From Natranaerovirga pectinivora (lineage in GTDB: Bacteria; Bacillota; Clostridia; Lachnospirales; DSM-24629): a stretch of 64,000 nt of DNA. This document shows positions 41,505 to 50,610 of the stretch, piece after piece. The translations under genes and the position numbers were made by a program. The stretch spans positions 310,001 through 374,000 of the forward strand of contig NZ_SMAL01000002.1 in NCBI RefSeq assembly GCF_004342165.1. The letters are read 5' to 3'. Within the stretch, counting starts at the first letter, position 1. Each line of letters begins with the position of its first letter. The notes under the pieces are model-generated. The model made no database searches, had not been told where the DNA came from, and saw nothing but the letters and a program-made list of their open reading frames with translations.

Positions 41505-42743
41505 ATGAAAGACATTAATAATGTGTTAAATTATCATAAAAAGAAGCTTAAAGAATATGAAAAATTAATTGGTTTAGATTTGGAAATGCATTCTTATATT
41601 GAGTTTTTTCAAAAATATAAGTACCATCTACAAGAATATGACGAGTGTAAATACATTTTAGAACTTAATAATAAAAATATAAAAAAGTGTGATCTTCCAA
41701 TAAGGAGCATTGTTGAAGATATAGATTTGGATTTAGATATCAATTGGGACATTTATGATGTTAATTTAGATGAATTGTATAGTGTTAAAAGTAAAAATGT
41801 ACACCCCTATTTAATTAATCCGAGATTTTGGGTGTCAGGGAGAGCAACTAAATTCTATGAACCAAATGCACCAGTCTTAGTAATTCAAGAGGGTGATTAT
41901 GCAAAAGCCTATCCATTACAAATATTGTTATGGCATGGGGCAGTTAATGATATTTTTAAAGATAAACCTATTTTAATTACCTATAGTCCACTAAGTAATA
42001 CTTCTAATGTATATAGTAGAGAAGTGGGAGAAAACACGTATACATTTGATACTTCAGGGATACTTAAACATGCAAGTGAAATACTATATGACTTTGAAAC
42101 GAAAAGTTTATGGGAGGCATTTACAGGCAAGGCCATTGTTGGTGAAATGACAACATCTTCTCTTAATTCCATTTCAAGTAGTATCGTCCCGTTAAATGTG
42201 TACCTTAAGGCTTATTCACAAGGACTTGTTTTAGGTACGGACACGGGCTATATTAGAAGATATTCAGAAAATCCTTATGCAGGGTATGATACTAGAAGAG
42301 AGCCCTTCTTTTATATTGGTGAAATTGATAAAAGGTTTCCAGCTATGGAAAGAGTTGTAGGGGTTCAAATAGGAGATGTTTATAAGGCGTACCCTTATTC
42401 TGTTTTGAGTGAAGAAAGAGTTGTAGAAGATATTATTAATGGGGTAGAGTTAGTTGTCTTTTATAAAATAGGTATGGTATCTAATCTGGATACTGCCAAC
42501 ATTGAAGAGGGAAGAGAGATAGGTTATACAGGTGTATTTAGCCCATACTTAAAAGGAGAAAAACTTGATTTTATACCAATTAATAATGAAATTTATGATA
42601 GACAAACTAATAGTAGATGGAACTTGTTAGGTGTTGCAATAGAAGGTCCATTACAAGGAGAAAGACTAGAAATAATTGAATCAATGAATCCTTTCTGGTT
42701 TGCCTGGGCTGCATATTATCCAGATACATTGATCTACGAATAA
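41505..42743 (+). CDS. DUF3179 domain-containing protein, variant lacking the motif cysteines
   Basis: 412 residues; a helical N-terminal 80 residues then a DUF3179 domain (VQEGDYAKAYPLQILLWHGAVND, TFDTSGILKHASEILYD, SLWEAFTGKAIVG, ERVVGVQIGDVYKAYPY). Typical members have TYCPLC at the first motif; here it reads TYSPLSNT, so both cysteines are Ser. No signal peptide is visible, which is also unusual. The function of the family is unknown. GGGAGTG at 41492 precedes ATG 41505. Divergent from cotJA. Confidence 0.85.
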   Translation: MKDINNVLNYHKKKLKEYEKLIGLDLEMHSYIEFFQKYKYHLQEYDECKYILELNNKNIKKCDLPIRSIVEDIDLDLDINWDIYDVNLDELYSVKSKNVHPYLINPRFWVSGRATKFYEPNAPVLVIQEGDYAKAYPLQILLWHGAVNDIFKDKPILITYSPLSNTSNVYSREVGENTYTFDTSGILKHASEILYDFETKSLWEAFTGKAIVGEMTTSSLNSISSSIVPLNVYLKAYSQGLVLGTDTGYIRRYSENPYAGYDTRREPFFYIGEIDKRFPAMERVVGVQIGDVYKAYPYSVLSEERVVEDIINGVELVVFYKIGMVSNLDTANIEEGREIGYTGVFSPYLKGEKLDFIPINNEIYDRQTNSRWNLLGVAIEGPLQGERLEIIESMNPFWFAWAAYYPDTLIYE

Positions 42744-42762
42744 AGGCATTATAGATGTAAAA

Positions 42763-42832
42763 AATCTTTTGTTATTTTGGTAAAGACGGCTATTGGACCA
42801 TATAGCTGTTAGAATCAGAATAACAAAAGATT
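42763..42832. terminator. Long two-part stem-loop between convergent genes
   Basis: AATCTTTTGTTATT (42763-42776) pairs exactly with AATAACAAAAGATT (42819-42832), and an inner stem ACGGCTAT/ATAGCTGT (42786-42793/42802-42809) fills the loop. It lies between the DUF3179 and lipid kinase stops. T tracts are short, so it may be a terminator, an mRNA stabiliser or a small structured RNA. Confidence 0.6.
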
Positions 42833-42859
42833 GAATTATGTAAAGGAATTACTAAAAAA

Positions 42860-43780
42860 TTATTTATTTAAGATTAATTTGACTTGATCAGGGGTACATT
42901 TTAATGATAGACTTTTATGTTTTCCATAAGATTCACCATCTGTATGGACAGCAGTTGGTTTACTCATTTTTATGGTTGCATTATGCCCTTGAAAAACTTT
43001 AACACCTTTTAAATTAACATGTTTTCCTAAAAAAATTAAGGGGAATAAAGTAAGGATTTTTAGTTTGGGTATATCATAGACAACACATAAATCAATTTTT
43101 TGATCAAATGGATTAGCATCTGGACATATTTTCATTCCACCACCTTCATAAGGGTGGATAGTAAAAGCAACGAAGTATAATCTATTAAACAAATAAGTCT
43201 TATCATCTATAGTTACTGTAGCATCCATTGGTTTATAGAAAAAAAGTTCTTTTAATAAAATAAAAACATAGATAAGTTTCCCTAATTTTATTCTATTAAG
43301 GAATTTTTTTAGTTTTGATTTTAATGCTTTTTGAGAAATTACAGCATCAAATCCAAAACCACCATTGCTGCAAAACTTAGTACTACCATTATCTGTAACA
43401 ACGACACCATTATCAACAGGACGTATATAATGAGCATTATTTAACACAACATCAAGTGCGTCTAGTGGTTTAAGAGGTAAACCATAACCTCTTGCAAAAT
43501 CATTACAAGATCCAGTTGGGATGTATCCAAGGGTTACTGTATCAGGATTTTCAATACCATTAATCACTTCGTTAGTAGTACCATCACCACCTAATATAAT
43601 AATAGTCGTTTTTTTATTATCTTTTGTAAGTTCTCTTGCAATCTGGGAAGCATGTTTTGGTCGTTTTGTAAAATGCACCATATACTTAACATTTCTATTA
43701 ATTAATTCACCTTCAAGTTTTTTCCATATTTTTAAGCCGTTGCCACTTTGAGAGTTAGGATTAACAATAAAATTGTACAT
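42860..43780 (-). CDS. Diacylglycerol kinase family lipid kinase
   Basis: 306 residues of the DgkB/YegS superfamily. Nucleotide-site motifs IVNPNSQSGNG, ILGGDGTTNEVING and GYIPTGSCNDFARGY, the middle FGFDAVISQKA and C-terminal VHTDGESYGKHKSL are intact. It phosphorylates diacylglycerol or a related lipid at the membrane surface. AGGAGGTG precedes ATG at 43780. It shares no operon with neighbours. Confidence 0.9.
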   Translation of the reverse strand: MYNFIVNPNSQSGNGLKIWKKLEGELINRNVKYMVHFTKRPKHASQIARELTKDNKKTTIIILGGDGTTNEVINGIENPDTVTLGYIPTGSCNDFARGYGLPLKPLDALDVVLNNAHYIRPVDNGVVVTDNGSTKFCSNGGFGFDAVISQKALKSKLKKFLNRIKLGKLIYVFILLKELFFYKPMDATVTIDDKTYLFNRLYFVAFTIHPYEGGGMKICPDANPFDQKIDLCVVYDIPKLKILTLFPLIFLGKHVNLKGVKVFQGHNATIKMSKPTAVHTDGESYGKHKSLSLKCTPDQVKLILNK

Positions 43781-43974
43781 AGAACACCTCCTTATGATAG
43801 GTATAGTTTATCATGATTAAATCTATATAGCTATTTATTTTCAGGTGAGAATAAATAATGTATAATAAAAGATGATTGGGAAAATTCTAATGAAATTTTA
43901 ATCTTTATTTAAATTTAAATTAAGGATTGGTAGATATAATGAACATATAAATTAAATTGAAAGGGCGGGTTCAT

Positions 43975-44547
43975 ATGAACACAATAGAAAAAATCGAATA
44001 CTTAAGAGGTAAAGCAGATATAAATTACGAGGAGGCTAGAATAATACTAGAAAAACACAATGACGATGTGGTAAAAGCATTATGTGAACTAGAAAAAAGA
44101 GGTCTGGTATATAATACAAAAAAAAGTCAAAGTAAAAACAATAATAACAGCCAAGAAAAAAGCAAAACAAATGACACAAATCAAAAAGATGAAAAATCAT
44201 TTGGAGACAGCCTTAAGGAATTATTTAGAAAAGGCAATGAGAACCGTTTGGTTGTAAAAAGAAATAATGACATTATTGCAAATATATCCATTAATTATAC
44301 TTTGTTCTTTATTATATTTGCCCCTCACTTAGCTGTATTTACTTTAGTATTAACATTGATATTAGGGTATAAAATTAGATTTAAAAAAGAAAAAAGCCAT
44401 TCAGATATAAAAGTAAATGAATTTGTAGAAAAAGCTGCATCTAATGTAAAAGAATCTGTTAAAAGCTTTGTAGAAGAGTTTGATAAAGAGGATGAAATTG
44501 TTGATGTTTATGATGATGAGTACGGCGAGATAATTATAGAGGACTAA
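43975..44547 (+). CDS. DUF4342 domain-containing protein with UBA-like N terminus
   Basis: 190 residues. The first 45 residues form a UBA-like three-helix module (IEKIEYLRGKADINYEEARIILEKHNDDVVKALC split across helices), followed by a Lys/Asn/Ser linker and a DUF4342 domain (ENRLVVKRNNDIIANISINY then one strongly hydrophobic helix near 125). Acidic tail. The combination is common in Clostridia; no function is known. Start ATG 43975 is set by AAAGGGCGGG at 43960. Confidence 0.85.
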   Translation: MNTIEKIEYLRGKADINYEEARIILEKHNDDVVKALCELEKRGLVYNTKKSQSKNNNNSQEKSKTNDTNQKDEKSFGDSLKELFRKGNENRLVVKRNNDIIANISINYTLFFIIFAPHLAVFTLVLTLILGYKIRFKKEKSHSDIKVNEFVEKAASNVKESVKSFVEEFDKEDEIVDVYDDEYGEIIIED

Positions 44548-44548
44548 T

Positions 44549-44573
44549 AGGACAACTAAGGTTGTCCTTTCTT
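44549..44573 (+). terminator. Rho-independent terminator
   Basis: AGGACAAC and GTTGTCCT around AAGG-type loop with TTTCTT after, two bases past the DUF4342 stop. Confidence 0.82.
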
Positions 44574-44584
44574 CTATTTTAAAA

Positions 44585-44601
44585 GTTTGACGAAGTCACA
44601 C
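44585..44601. repeat. Dispersed intergenic repeat, partial copy D
   Basis: TTTGACGAAGTCAC: the TGAC-GAA-GTCA hairpin of copies A and B, without recognisable flanking blocks. It lies between a terminator and the response regulator gene. Confidence 0.5.
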
Positions 44602-44648
44602 TATTCTTATAAAATTAGAATATATAAATAAAAAGGGAGAGGGTAATA

Positions 44649-45341
44649 TTGGCAAAAATACTTGTGGTTGAAGATGAAAATAAAATTGCCAGATTTCTTG
44701 AATTAGAGTTAAAATACGAAGGATATGAAGTAGATATTGCAAATGATGGTAGAACAGGTCTTAATAAAGCTCTAGAAAACACAAGTGATTTAATTGTATT
44801 GGATTTAATGTTACCTGAATTAAGTGGTATAGAGGTGTGCAGAAGAATACGTCAAAGTTCAAATGTTCCTATAATTATGTTAACAGCCAAAGATGATGTT
44901 TCTGATAAAGTGATGGGATTAGATATGGGCGCTGATGATTATATGACAAAACCCTTTGCCATAGAAGAGTTGCTAGCTAGAATAAGAGTTGCCCTAGGTA
45001 GGAAAAAGGGTAAAAACAACAATACGAATACATCCACAGACATTATAGAATCAGGATTACTAAAATTAGACATTACATCATACAGTGTAACCTATAATAA
45101 TGAAGACATTGCATTAACTAAGAAAGAATTTGAACTCTTAGAGTATTTAATGAGAAATGATAATATTGTTCTTACAAGAGATAAATTACTAGATAAAGTG
45201 TGGGGATATGAGTATATGGGAGATACAAATATTATTGATGTGTATATAAGATATCTTCGTAGTAAAATTGATCAAAAATATAATGTGAAATACATTCATA
45301 CTGTTAGAGGAGTGGGGTATCTATTTAAATATGAGAAATGA
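44649..45341 (+). CDS. OmpR-family response regulator
   Basis: 230 residues: receiver domain with acidic pocket EDE, phospho-acceptor Asp in IVLDLMLPELSG and Lys in DYMTKPFA, then a winged-helix effector with SVTYNNEDIALTKKEFELLEYL and VWGYEYMGDTNIIDVYIRYLR. The sequence of the receiver is ArlR/SrrA-like. TTG start with GGGAGAGGG at 44634. It overlaps the kinase gene by 11 bases. Targets unknown; the c-di-GMP enzyme following the kinase has its own promoter. Confidence 0.94.
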   Translation: MAKILVVEDENKIARFLELELKYEGYEVDIANDGRTGLNKALENTSDLIVLDLMLPELSGIEVCRRIRQSSNVPIIMLTAKDDVSDKVMGLDMGADDYMTKPFAIEELLARIRVALGRKKGKNNNTNTSTDIIESGLLKLDITSYSVTYNNEDIALTKKEFELLEYLMRNDNIVLTRDKLLDKVWGYEYMGDTNIIDVYIRYLRSKIDQKYNVKYIHTVRGVGYLFKYEK

Positions 45342-46785
45342 CAATAAAACCAAATCTCCAAAAAATGATGATACTAATGCTTTTACAGGAACAATACAAA
45401 GAGTATTTAACAATATCAGTTCAGCTGTTAGTGGCATAGTAAATGGATTTATTAGTAACTTAAGGTTTTCCATAAGTCTTAGAATCTCACTAATATATAT
45501 AAGGTTATTATTATTTTCATTGATATTTATAATCTTTTTATATTGCATTGGTTTTTTAGTTATTATGGTCCCTATTATTCATAGAGAAGATCAAGTGTTA
45601 TACTCAGAAATTGCAATGGGAATCTCTAGAGAAGAAGATATAGACAATGTTGTTATGCCATTAAGAAATGTAACAAAAAAAGAGATTGTCATATTTACAC
45701 AAAACAACTTAATATACACAACTGTTGAAGATGAAAAATTGTATACTGTGAATAGATTGCATTTTGATAGAACCAGTAGAACCCTTTATTACTTGAATGC
45801 CATAAATGAAGATGACATACAAATAACAATTATTCATTCCCTAAATAAATATTTGTCCATATTGTCTAATATCATTAAAGTTATTTTAATAATTGAACTC
45901 TTAAGGATCTTTAGTATTATAAAAAAAGGAAGAAAAATCAATAAGAAAGTATTAAAACCCATAATGGAAATGACTGAAATAGCACAAAGAATCTCTGTTC
46001 AGAATTTAAGTCATCGAATAAATGTAGCAGGTACAAAGAATGAATTAAAAGATTTGGCTAAGACCATTAATGATATGATGGATAGAATAGAAACATCTTA
46101 TAATAATCAAAAACAATTTGTATCTGATGCTTCTCACGAGTTAAGAACCCCTATAGCTGTAATTCAAGGGTATGCCAATTTGCTCAATCGATGGGGAAAA
46201 GAAGATAAAGAAGTTCTAAATGAGTCAATTATAGCAATTAAGAATGAATCAAATAATATGCAGGAATTGGTCGAGAAATTATTGTATTTAGCAAGACATG
46301 ATAAAAAAACATTAAAGCTGGAAAAAGAATTATTTGAGTTGAAAGACCTACTTAATGAAATGATTAGAGAAACAAAAATGATTGCAAAGTCCCATATCAT
46401 TGAAAGTGAAATAAATTGTAGTCCTATTATATATGGTGACAAACAATCGATTAAGCAAGGCATAAGAATATTTATTGATAATGCACTAAAATACACTGAA
46501 CCAGGTGGAAAAATAACCATAAAATGTGAAACAGAAAATGATGGATGTTTGGTGAGTATTATAGACACAGGTATAGGTATTTCTAAGAAAGATTTAAATA
46601 AAATATTTAGTCGTTTTTATAGAGCAGACGAATCTAGAAATAACAATAAAAATGGCCATGGACTAGGTTTATCTATTGCTAAATTAATTGTATTGGCACA
46701 TAACGGAAAGATAAAAGTTAAGTCGAAATTAGGAGAAGGTTCAGTTTTTACTATATATTTTGATGTAGAAAATGGGACTAATTAG
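45331..46785 (+). CDS. Sensor histidine kinase
   Basis: 484 residues. Long cytoplasmic N-terminal stretch of about 55 residues, helix about 58-82, an extracytoplasmic sensor of about 100 residues, helix near 185-200, HAMP, dimerisation domain with the phospho-His in SDASHELRTPIAVIQGY, and an ATPase with NALKYTEP, DTGIGISKKD and GHGLGLSIAK. ArlS-like. Translationally coupled to the regulator in front. The signal it senses cannot be inferred. Confidence 0.93.
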   Translation: MRNDNKTKSPKNDDTNAFTGTIQRVFNNISSAVSGIVNGFISNLRFSISLRISLIYIRLLLFSLIFIIFLYCIGFLVIMVPIIHREDQVLYSEIAMGISREEDIDNVVMPLRNVTKKEIVIFTQNNLIYTTVEDEKLYTVNRLHFDRTSRTLYYLNAINEDDIQITIIHSLNKYLSILSNIIKVILIIELLRIFSIIKKGRKINKKVLKPIMEMTEIAQRISVQNLSHRINVAGTKNELKDLAKTINDMMDRIETSYNNQKQFVSDASHELRTPIAVIQGYANLLNRWGKEDKEVLNESIIAIKNESNNMQELVEKLLYLARHDKKTLKLEKELFELKDLLNEMIRETKMIAKSHIIESEINCSPIIYGDKQSIKQGIRIFIDNALKYTEPGGKITIKCETENDGCLVSIIDTGIGISKKDLNKIFSRFYRADESRNNNKNGHGLGLSIAKLIVLAHNGKIKVKSKLGEGSVFTIYFDVENGTN

Positions 46786-46798
46786 TCATGACAATACA

Positions 46799-46827
46799 TT
46801 GACATTATTTTACAACAGTTATATAAT
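46799..46827 (+). promoter_or_regulatory. Consensus sigma-A promoter
   Basis: Perfect TTGACA (46799-46804), 17-base spacer, perfect TATAAT (46822-46827), 84 bases before the GGDEF-EAL gene. It makes that gene independent of the two-component operon. Confidence 0.85.
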
Positions 46828-46911
46828 AAAAGTAATTTTCTATAAAAATGGTCGAAAAAATTAAAAAAATCTATCTGTTTAATACTTTCTTGTGCTTGTA
46901 GGAGGCTTACG

Positions 46912-48585
46912 ATGAATATTTCTAATGGTAATAGAAGTGAGTACATTAATATTAATTTTGAGAATTATATAGAGGGTCTCATAATTATAGATGATAAATA
47001 TACAATATTAAGTTGTAATAGTGAGGCATATAAATTATTAGAATATGATAATAAGGAAACTCTAATAGGTGAAAACATCTCTAAATTTTCAAAAATAGAT
47101 GCTAAAATATTAGAAATTATTGATAAGTTTAAAATAGAAAAGCAAGAAATATCAAGAAAAAGATGGGAATTCATTAAACGAGATGGAAATATATTAAATA
47201 ATGAATTGGTATTAATAAGAAACAAAAAAGATACGATTATTTTAATTAAAAAGCTTAATAGTGATTTAGAAATATCAGATGTATTCACCCAGGACAAGTT
47301 AAAAGAATATGCACACAAAGATTTATTAACAAGTTTATACAATCGTACTTTTTTTATGAAAGAAATAAAGGATCAAATAAATAAAGCAAAAAGCCTTAAT
47401 AAGAATATCGCAATACTTTATTTTGATATAGACAACTTTAAAACCATTAATGATACAATGGGCCATGAGATTGGGGATATCGTATTAAAAATGTTTGCTG
47501 ATGAGCTGAAAAAATTATCTACCGTTAATGATATTGTGGCTAGATTAGGGGGAGATGAATTTGCATGGTTGATCACAGATGTTAAGGAAGAATCAGAAAT
47601 TATTCATTTTACAAATCTCATTAAGGATAAGTTTAAAAACCCTGTAAACATTTATGGCAATGAATTTTACATTACTAGCTCTATAGGTATATCCTTATTC
47701 CCAGAAGATACAACTGAGGCAGAAGAATTAATGTTGAATGCCGATATAGCAATGTATCAAGCAAAAAAAGAAAAAGAGAAAAAAGTCATTAGGTTTATTA
47801 GAAGTATGAAGGAAGATTTAGATGAGCAATTTAAATTATCTACGCATTTAAGAAAAGCTATTGAAAAAGATGAGTTATCTGTTTACTATCAACCTATAGT
47901 AAATATAAACACGGGAGAACTAATCAGCGCAGAAGCATTATTAAGATGGAAGCATTCAATGTATGGAAATATTCCTCCTTCAAAGTTTATCCCTATTGCG
48001 GAAGCAAATGGATTAATAAAAGAGATTGGAGATTGGGTATTAATACAAGTATGTAAACAAAACAAAAAGTGGCAAGAGGAAGGGTATAAAAAAATACCTA
48101 TTGCTGTGAATATTTCTGTAAAACAACTAGAAGAAGAAAATTTTGCAGACAAAGTTCTAGGGATTCTAAAGAATGAACAATTAGACCCAGAATACATAGA
48201 ATTAGAAATTACAGAAAGTATTTCAATGAGTAACTTAGATAGAGTAATAGAAACATTACAAAGATTTAGGGAGAATAACATAAAAATATCTATGGATGAT
48301 TTTGGTACTGGGTATTCTTCTTTAGGTAAGTTAAAAAAATTAGCCATTAATAAACTTAAAATTGACCGATCCTTTATAAATGATTTAAATGGGCAAGAAA
48401 CTGAACTAGTAACAGCTATTATAGCAATGGCCAATAGTTTGGGACTTAATATTATTGCTGAAGGTATAGAAACAAATGAGCAATTAAATTTCCTTCAAAA
48501 TAAAAATTGTTTATTTGGTCAAGGATATCTTTTTAGTAGACCATTAGAAAAAGTTTCCTTCGAAACATTTATGAAAAATGGATAA
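46912..48585 (+). CDS. PAS-GGDEF-EAL cyclic-di-GMP enzyme
   Basis: 557 residues, soluble. A degenerate PAS domain (about 15-110), a GGDEF domain with intact RLGGDEFAW and YFDIDNFKTIND, and an EAL domain with ISAEALLRW, the NIS...LEITES and DDFGTGYSS, KIDRSF and AEGIET motifs needed for metal and catalysis. Both halves look competent, so it may make or degrade cyclic di-GMP, with PAS input. GTAGGAGGC at 46897 precedes ATG. c-di-GMP controls motility and sporulation in Clostridia. Confidence 0.94.
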   Translation: MNISNGNRSEYININFENYIEGLIIIDDKYTILSCNSEAYKLLEYDNKETLIGENISKFSKIDAKILEIIDKFKIEKQEISRKRWEFIKRDGNILNNELVLIRNKKDTIILIKKLNSDLEISDVFTQDKLKEYAHKDLLTSLYNRTFFMKEIKDQINKAKSLNKNIAILYFDIDNFKTINDTMGHEIGDIVLKMFADELKKLSTVNDIVARLGGDEFAWLITDVKEESEIIHFTNLIKDKFKNPVNIYGNEFYITSSIGISLFPEDTTEAEELMLNADIAMYQAKKEKEKKVIRFIRSMKEDLDEQFKLSTHLRKAIEKDELSVYYQPIVNINTGELISAEALLRWKHSMYGNIPPSKFIPIAEANGLIKEIGDWVLIQVCKQNKKWQEEGYKKIPIAVNISVKQLEEENFADKVLGILKNEQLDPEYIELEITESISMSNLDRVIETLQRFRENNIKISMDDFGTGYSSLGKLKKLAINKLKIDRSFINDLNGQETELVTAIIAMANSLGLNIIAEGIETNEQLNFLQNKNCLFGQGYLFSRPLEKVSFETFMKNG

Positions 48586-48614
48586 GAGTAATACATATGA
48601 ATAATATTTGAAAG

Positions 48615-48648
48615 AAAATCTAGGAGAAATATCTCATAGATTTTTTTT
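48615..48648 (+). terminator. Rho-independent terminator
   Basis: AAAATCTA-GGAGA and TCTC-TAGATTTT arms followed by T residues, 30 bases past the GGDEF-EAL stop. Confidence 0.82.
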
Positions 48649-48794
48649 GATGATAGAAAAGAGTTATTTGAGCAACTACTATCAAAAGAAAACAGCAAAA
48701 TTTGCATATAAAATTAAAATGAACAAATAATAAGTAGATTTTGCTAGTATAATTATTTATAATAATAGTATGTTTTATATCTGGTTAGGACGTG

Positions 48795-50165
48795 ATGATT
48801 ATTAGCGATTTAAGTAAAAGTGAAAAAGAAAGTTCATTAGAAAAAGAGGAAGAAGTATCATTGGTGGAACAATTTGTATTTTATTTACCCTTGGCGGCAA
48901 CGGGTTTTTTAATGCTACTAACCCATACATTGTATAATGCTGGGCTAATGAGATTACCTGAGCCTGAATATTATGCTGCAGCATTTGCAGTAGCAAAGGG
49001 TTTAAATAATATGTTTATGGGTCCAATTAATATGATTAAACAAACGGTAATTGCTCTAGTGGATAATAAAGAAAATTATTATATAGTAAGAAAATTTATT
49101 GTTATAATGTCAATAATAGCTTCTATAGCGTACCTTATATTTGCAACAACAAGTTTAGCACCTTGGACTTTTAAGAATTTAATGGAAGTGGATGATGATT
49201 TAGTTGCAACTTCTGTTACCATACTTAAGGTAGTTATGTTATCGTCAATAACCATTACGTTTAGAGATTTTTTTCAAGCCATAGCAATAAAGTTTAAAAA
49301 AACCTATCTAGTTCCATTAGCTACAGCATTAAGAATCATTTATGTATTATTGATTATTATATATGTGGATCAAATAACTTTTGTGTCAGCTGCGATTATT
49401 GCAGGAGGAATGCACTTAGGTGCAACTATAATCGAAGCCTTAGTAATGTTTCTTGGAACGAAACTAAGTTTGAAAAATATACCTAAGCAATTAGAAAAGT
49501 TAGAAGCAGAAACAGGATCCTATGATGCCAAAGTAATTAATACAAGATACATCCTTGCTTTTTTTCTACCATTAGCCATTACTTCTGTTTTAAAGATGAC
49601 AGCCCAACCTATTATAAATGTAGGGTTAGCAAGATCAATAAGACCAGAAATTGCTTTGGCAACTTATTTGGTTGCCTGGGGATTAGGAATGAATGTCCTT
49701 AGCCCATTAAACATGTTTCATCAAGTACCACTTAGATTTTTAAACAAAGATAATAGTAAGAATTATAAATCTGTTAAGAAATTTGCCATTATTACAGGAG
49801 TACTATTAACAGTTATTATGATTGTAATGTCCTTTACCAATATTGGATACTATATATTGAGACATTGGATTAACGCTACAGAAGAAGTAACTATTCTATC
49901 AATGGATGTTCTAAAAGTTATGTGTTTAATTCCAGCCATTAGGGTAGGTAGAGAGTTTTATTGGGGCTTATTTATGAACAATCATATGACAAAGTATATA
50001 AGAACTGCCAAAATGATTTCTTTAATATCGCTGTTTTTAGCCATATTTGTCACATCTTTAATGAATTTATACAATGTAGCCTTAATCGGTGTTATTGCTA
50101 TGATAGCATCAGAGGCAACAGAATTTTTATATTTAATATACACTTATCACCACGAAAAAGTGTAA
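48795..50165 (+). CDS. MOP-superfamily membrane transporter, ANKH-like
   Basis: About 456 residues with 11-12 hydrophobic helices after a charged 28-residue head. The second half (FFLPLAITSVLKMTAQPIIN, then LARSIRPEIALATYLVAWGL and NMFHQVPLRFLNKDN) resembles the animal ANKH pyrophosphate/citrate transporter family more than typical MATE drug pumps, as far as I can judge by eye. Polysaccharide-flippase or MATE remain alternatives. Substrate unknown. GTG 48792 and ATG 48795 are both possible; the ribosome site (TTAGGA) is weak. Confidence 0.7.
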   Translation: MIISDLSKSEKESSLEKEEEVSLVEQFVFYLPLAATGFLMLLTHTLYNAGLMRLPEPEYYAAAFAVAKGLNNMFMGPINMIKQTVIALVDNKENYYIVRKFIVIMSIIASIAYLIFATTSLAPWTFKNLMEVDDDLVATSVTILKVVMLSSITITFRDFFQAIAIKFKKTYLVPLATALRIIYVLLIIIYVDQITFVSAAIIAGGMHLGATIIEALVMFLGTKLSLKNIPKQLEKLEAETGSYDAKVINTRYILAFFLPLAITSVLKMTAQPIINVGLARSIRPEIALATYLVAWGLGMNVLSPLNMFHQVPLRFLNKDNSKNYKSVKKFAIITGVLLTVIMIVMSFTNIGYYILRHWINATEEVTILSMDVLKVMCLIPAIRVGREFYWGLFMNNHMTKYIRTAKMISLISLFLAIFVTSLMNLYNVALIGVIAMIASEATEFLYLIYTYHHEKV

Positions 50166-50167
50166 TG

Positions 50168-50209
50168 AAAAGACCTGCATTTAACTTAGTGTAAATGTAG
50201 GTCTTTTTT
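50168..50209 (+). terminator. Rho-independent terminator
   Basis: AAGACCTGCATTTA pairs with TAAATGTAGGTCTT (one G-T pair); T tail. Follows the ANKH-like gene. Confidence 0.88.
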
Positions 50210-50317
50210 CTGTATAGGGAACAACTAATAATTTAACATACGAGGAAAGTTCTACTTCCTATACAGTAGACTTCAGATAAGAAATTAGCAAATGTTTTTA
50301 GAGTGAGAAGTCACTTT
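50210..50317. repeat. Dispersed intergenic repeat, copy E
   Basis: CTGTATAGG (50210-50218) and CCTATACAG (50258-50266) are exact inverted ends of the first half. AGGAAAGTTCTACTTCCTAT (50243-50262) differs from copy A by one base, and AGATAAGAAATTAGCAAATG...GAAGTCACTTT (50275-50317) matches copy A nearly throughout. The copies lie 36 kb apart in unrelated intergenic sites. Confidence 0.82.
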
Positions 50318-50507
50318 CTTCTATATTTAGACAATTCTCCTTTTCTAAAACAAGGGAAGTAATTCCTTCCCATCTTATATTTTCATAATAAATTGATACA
50401 ATCCTGCATAAAAATTAAATATAAACTAGAAGATTATAAAGCTTTATATATTACAAACTATTTGCGTATTAAGTTGAATAATAGCATATTAACGAAGCCT
50501 ATGCCCC

Positions 50508-50582
50508 TTGCTTCGCAAGAGGCACAAACTTTGTTGGAAGTATTAATTTTAATCCTTGTGAGCAAGTTTAAAATTAATACTT
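50508..50582 (+). promoter_or_regulatory. Stem-loops before the subtilase operon
   Basis: CTTGC-TTC-GCAAG at about 50508-50520 and a longer stem AAGTATTAATTTT (50538-50550) with AAAATTAATACTT (50570-50582) immediately precede the ribosome site of the first subtilase gene. They could control translation or be a remnant element. The 190 bases to the left (50318-50507) are AT-rich with nothing I can name, and no clear sporulation promoter. Confidence 0.45.
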
Positions 50583-50610
50583 TCATATAAATGAGGGGAC
50601 TGATATATTT

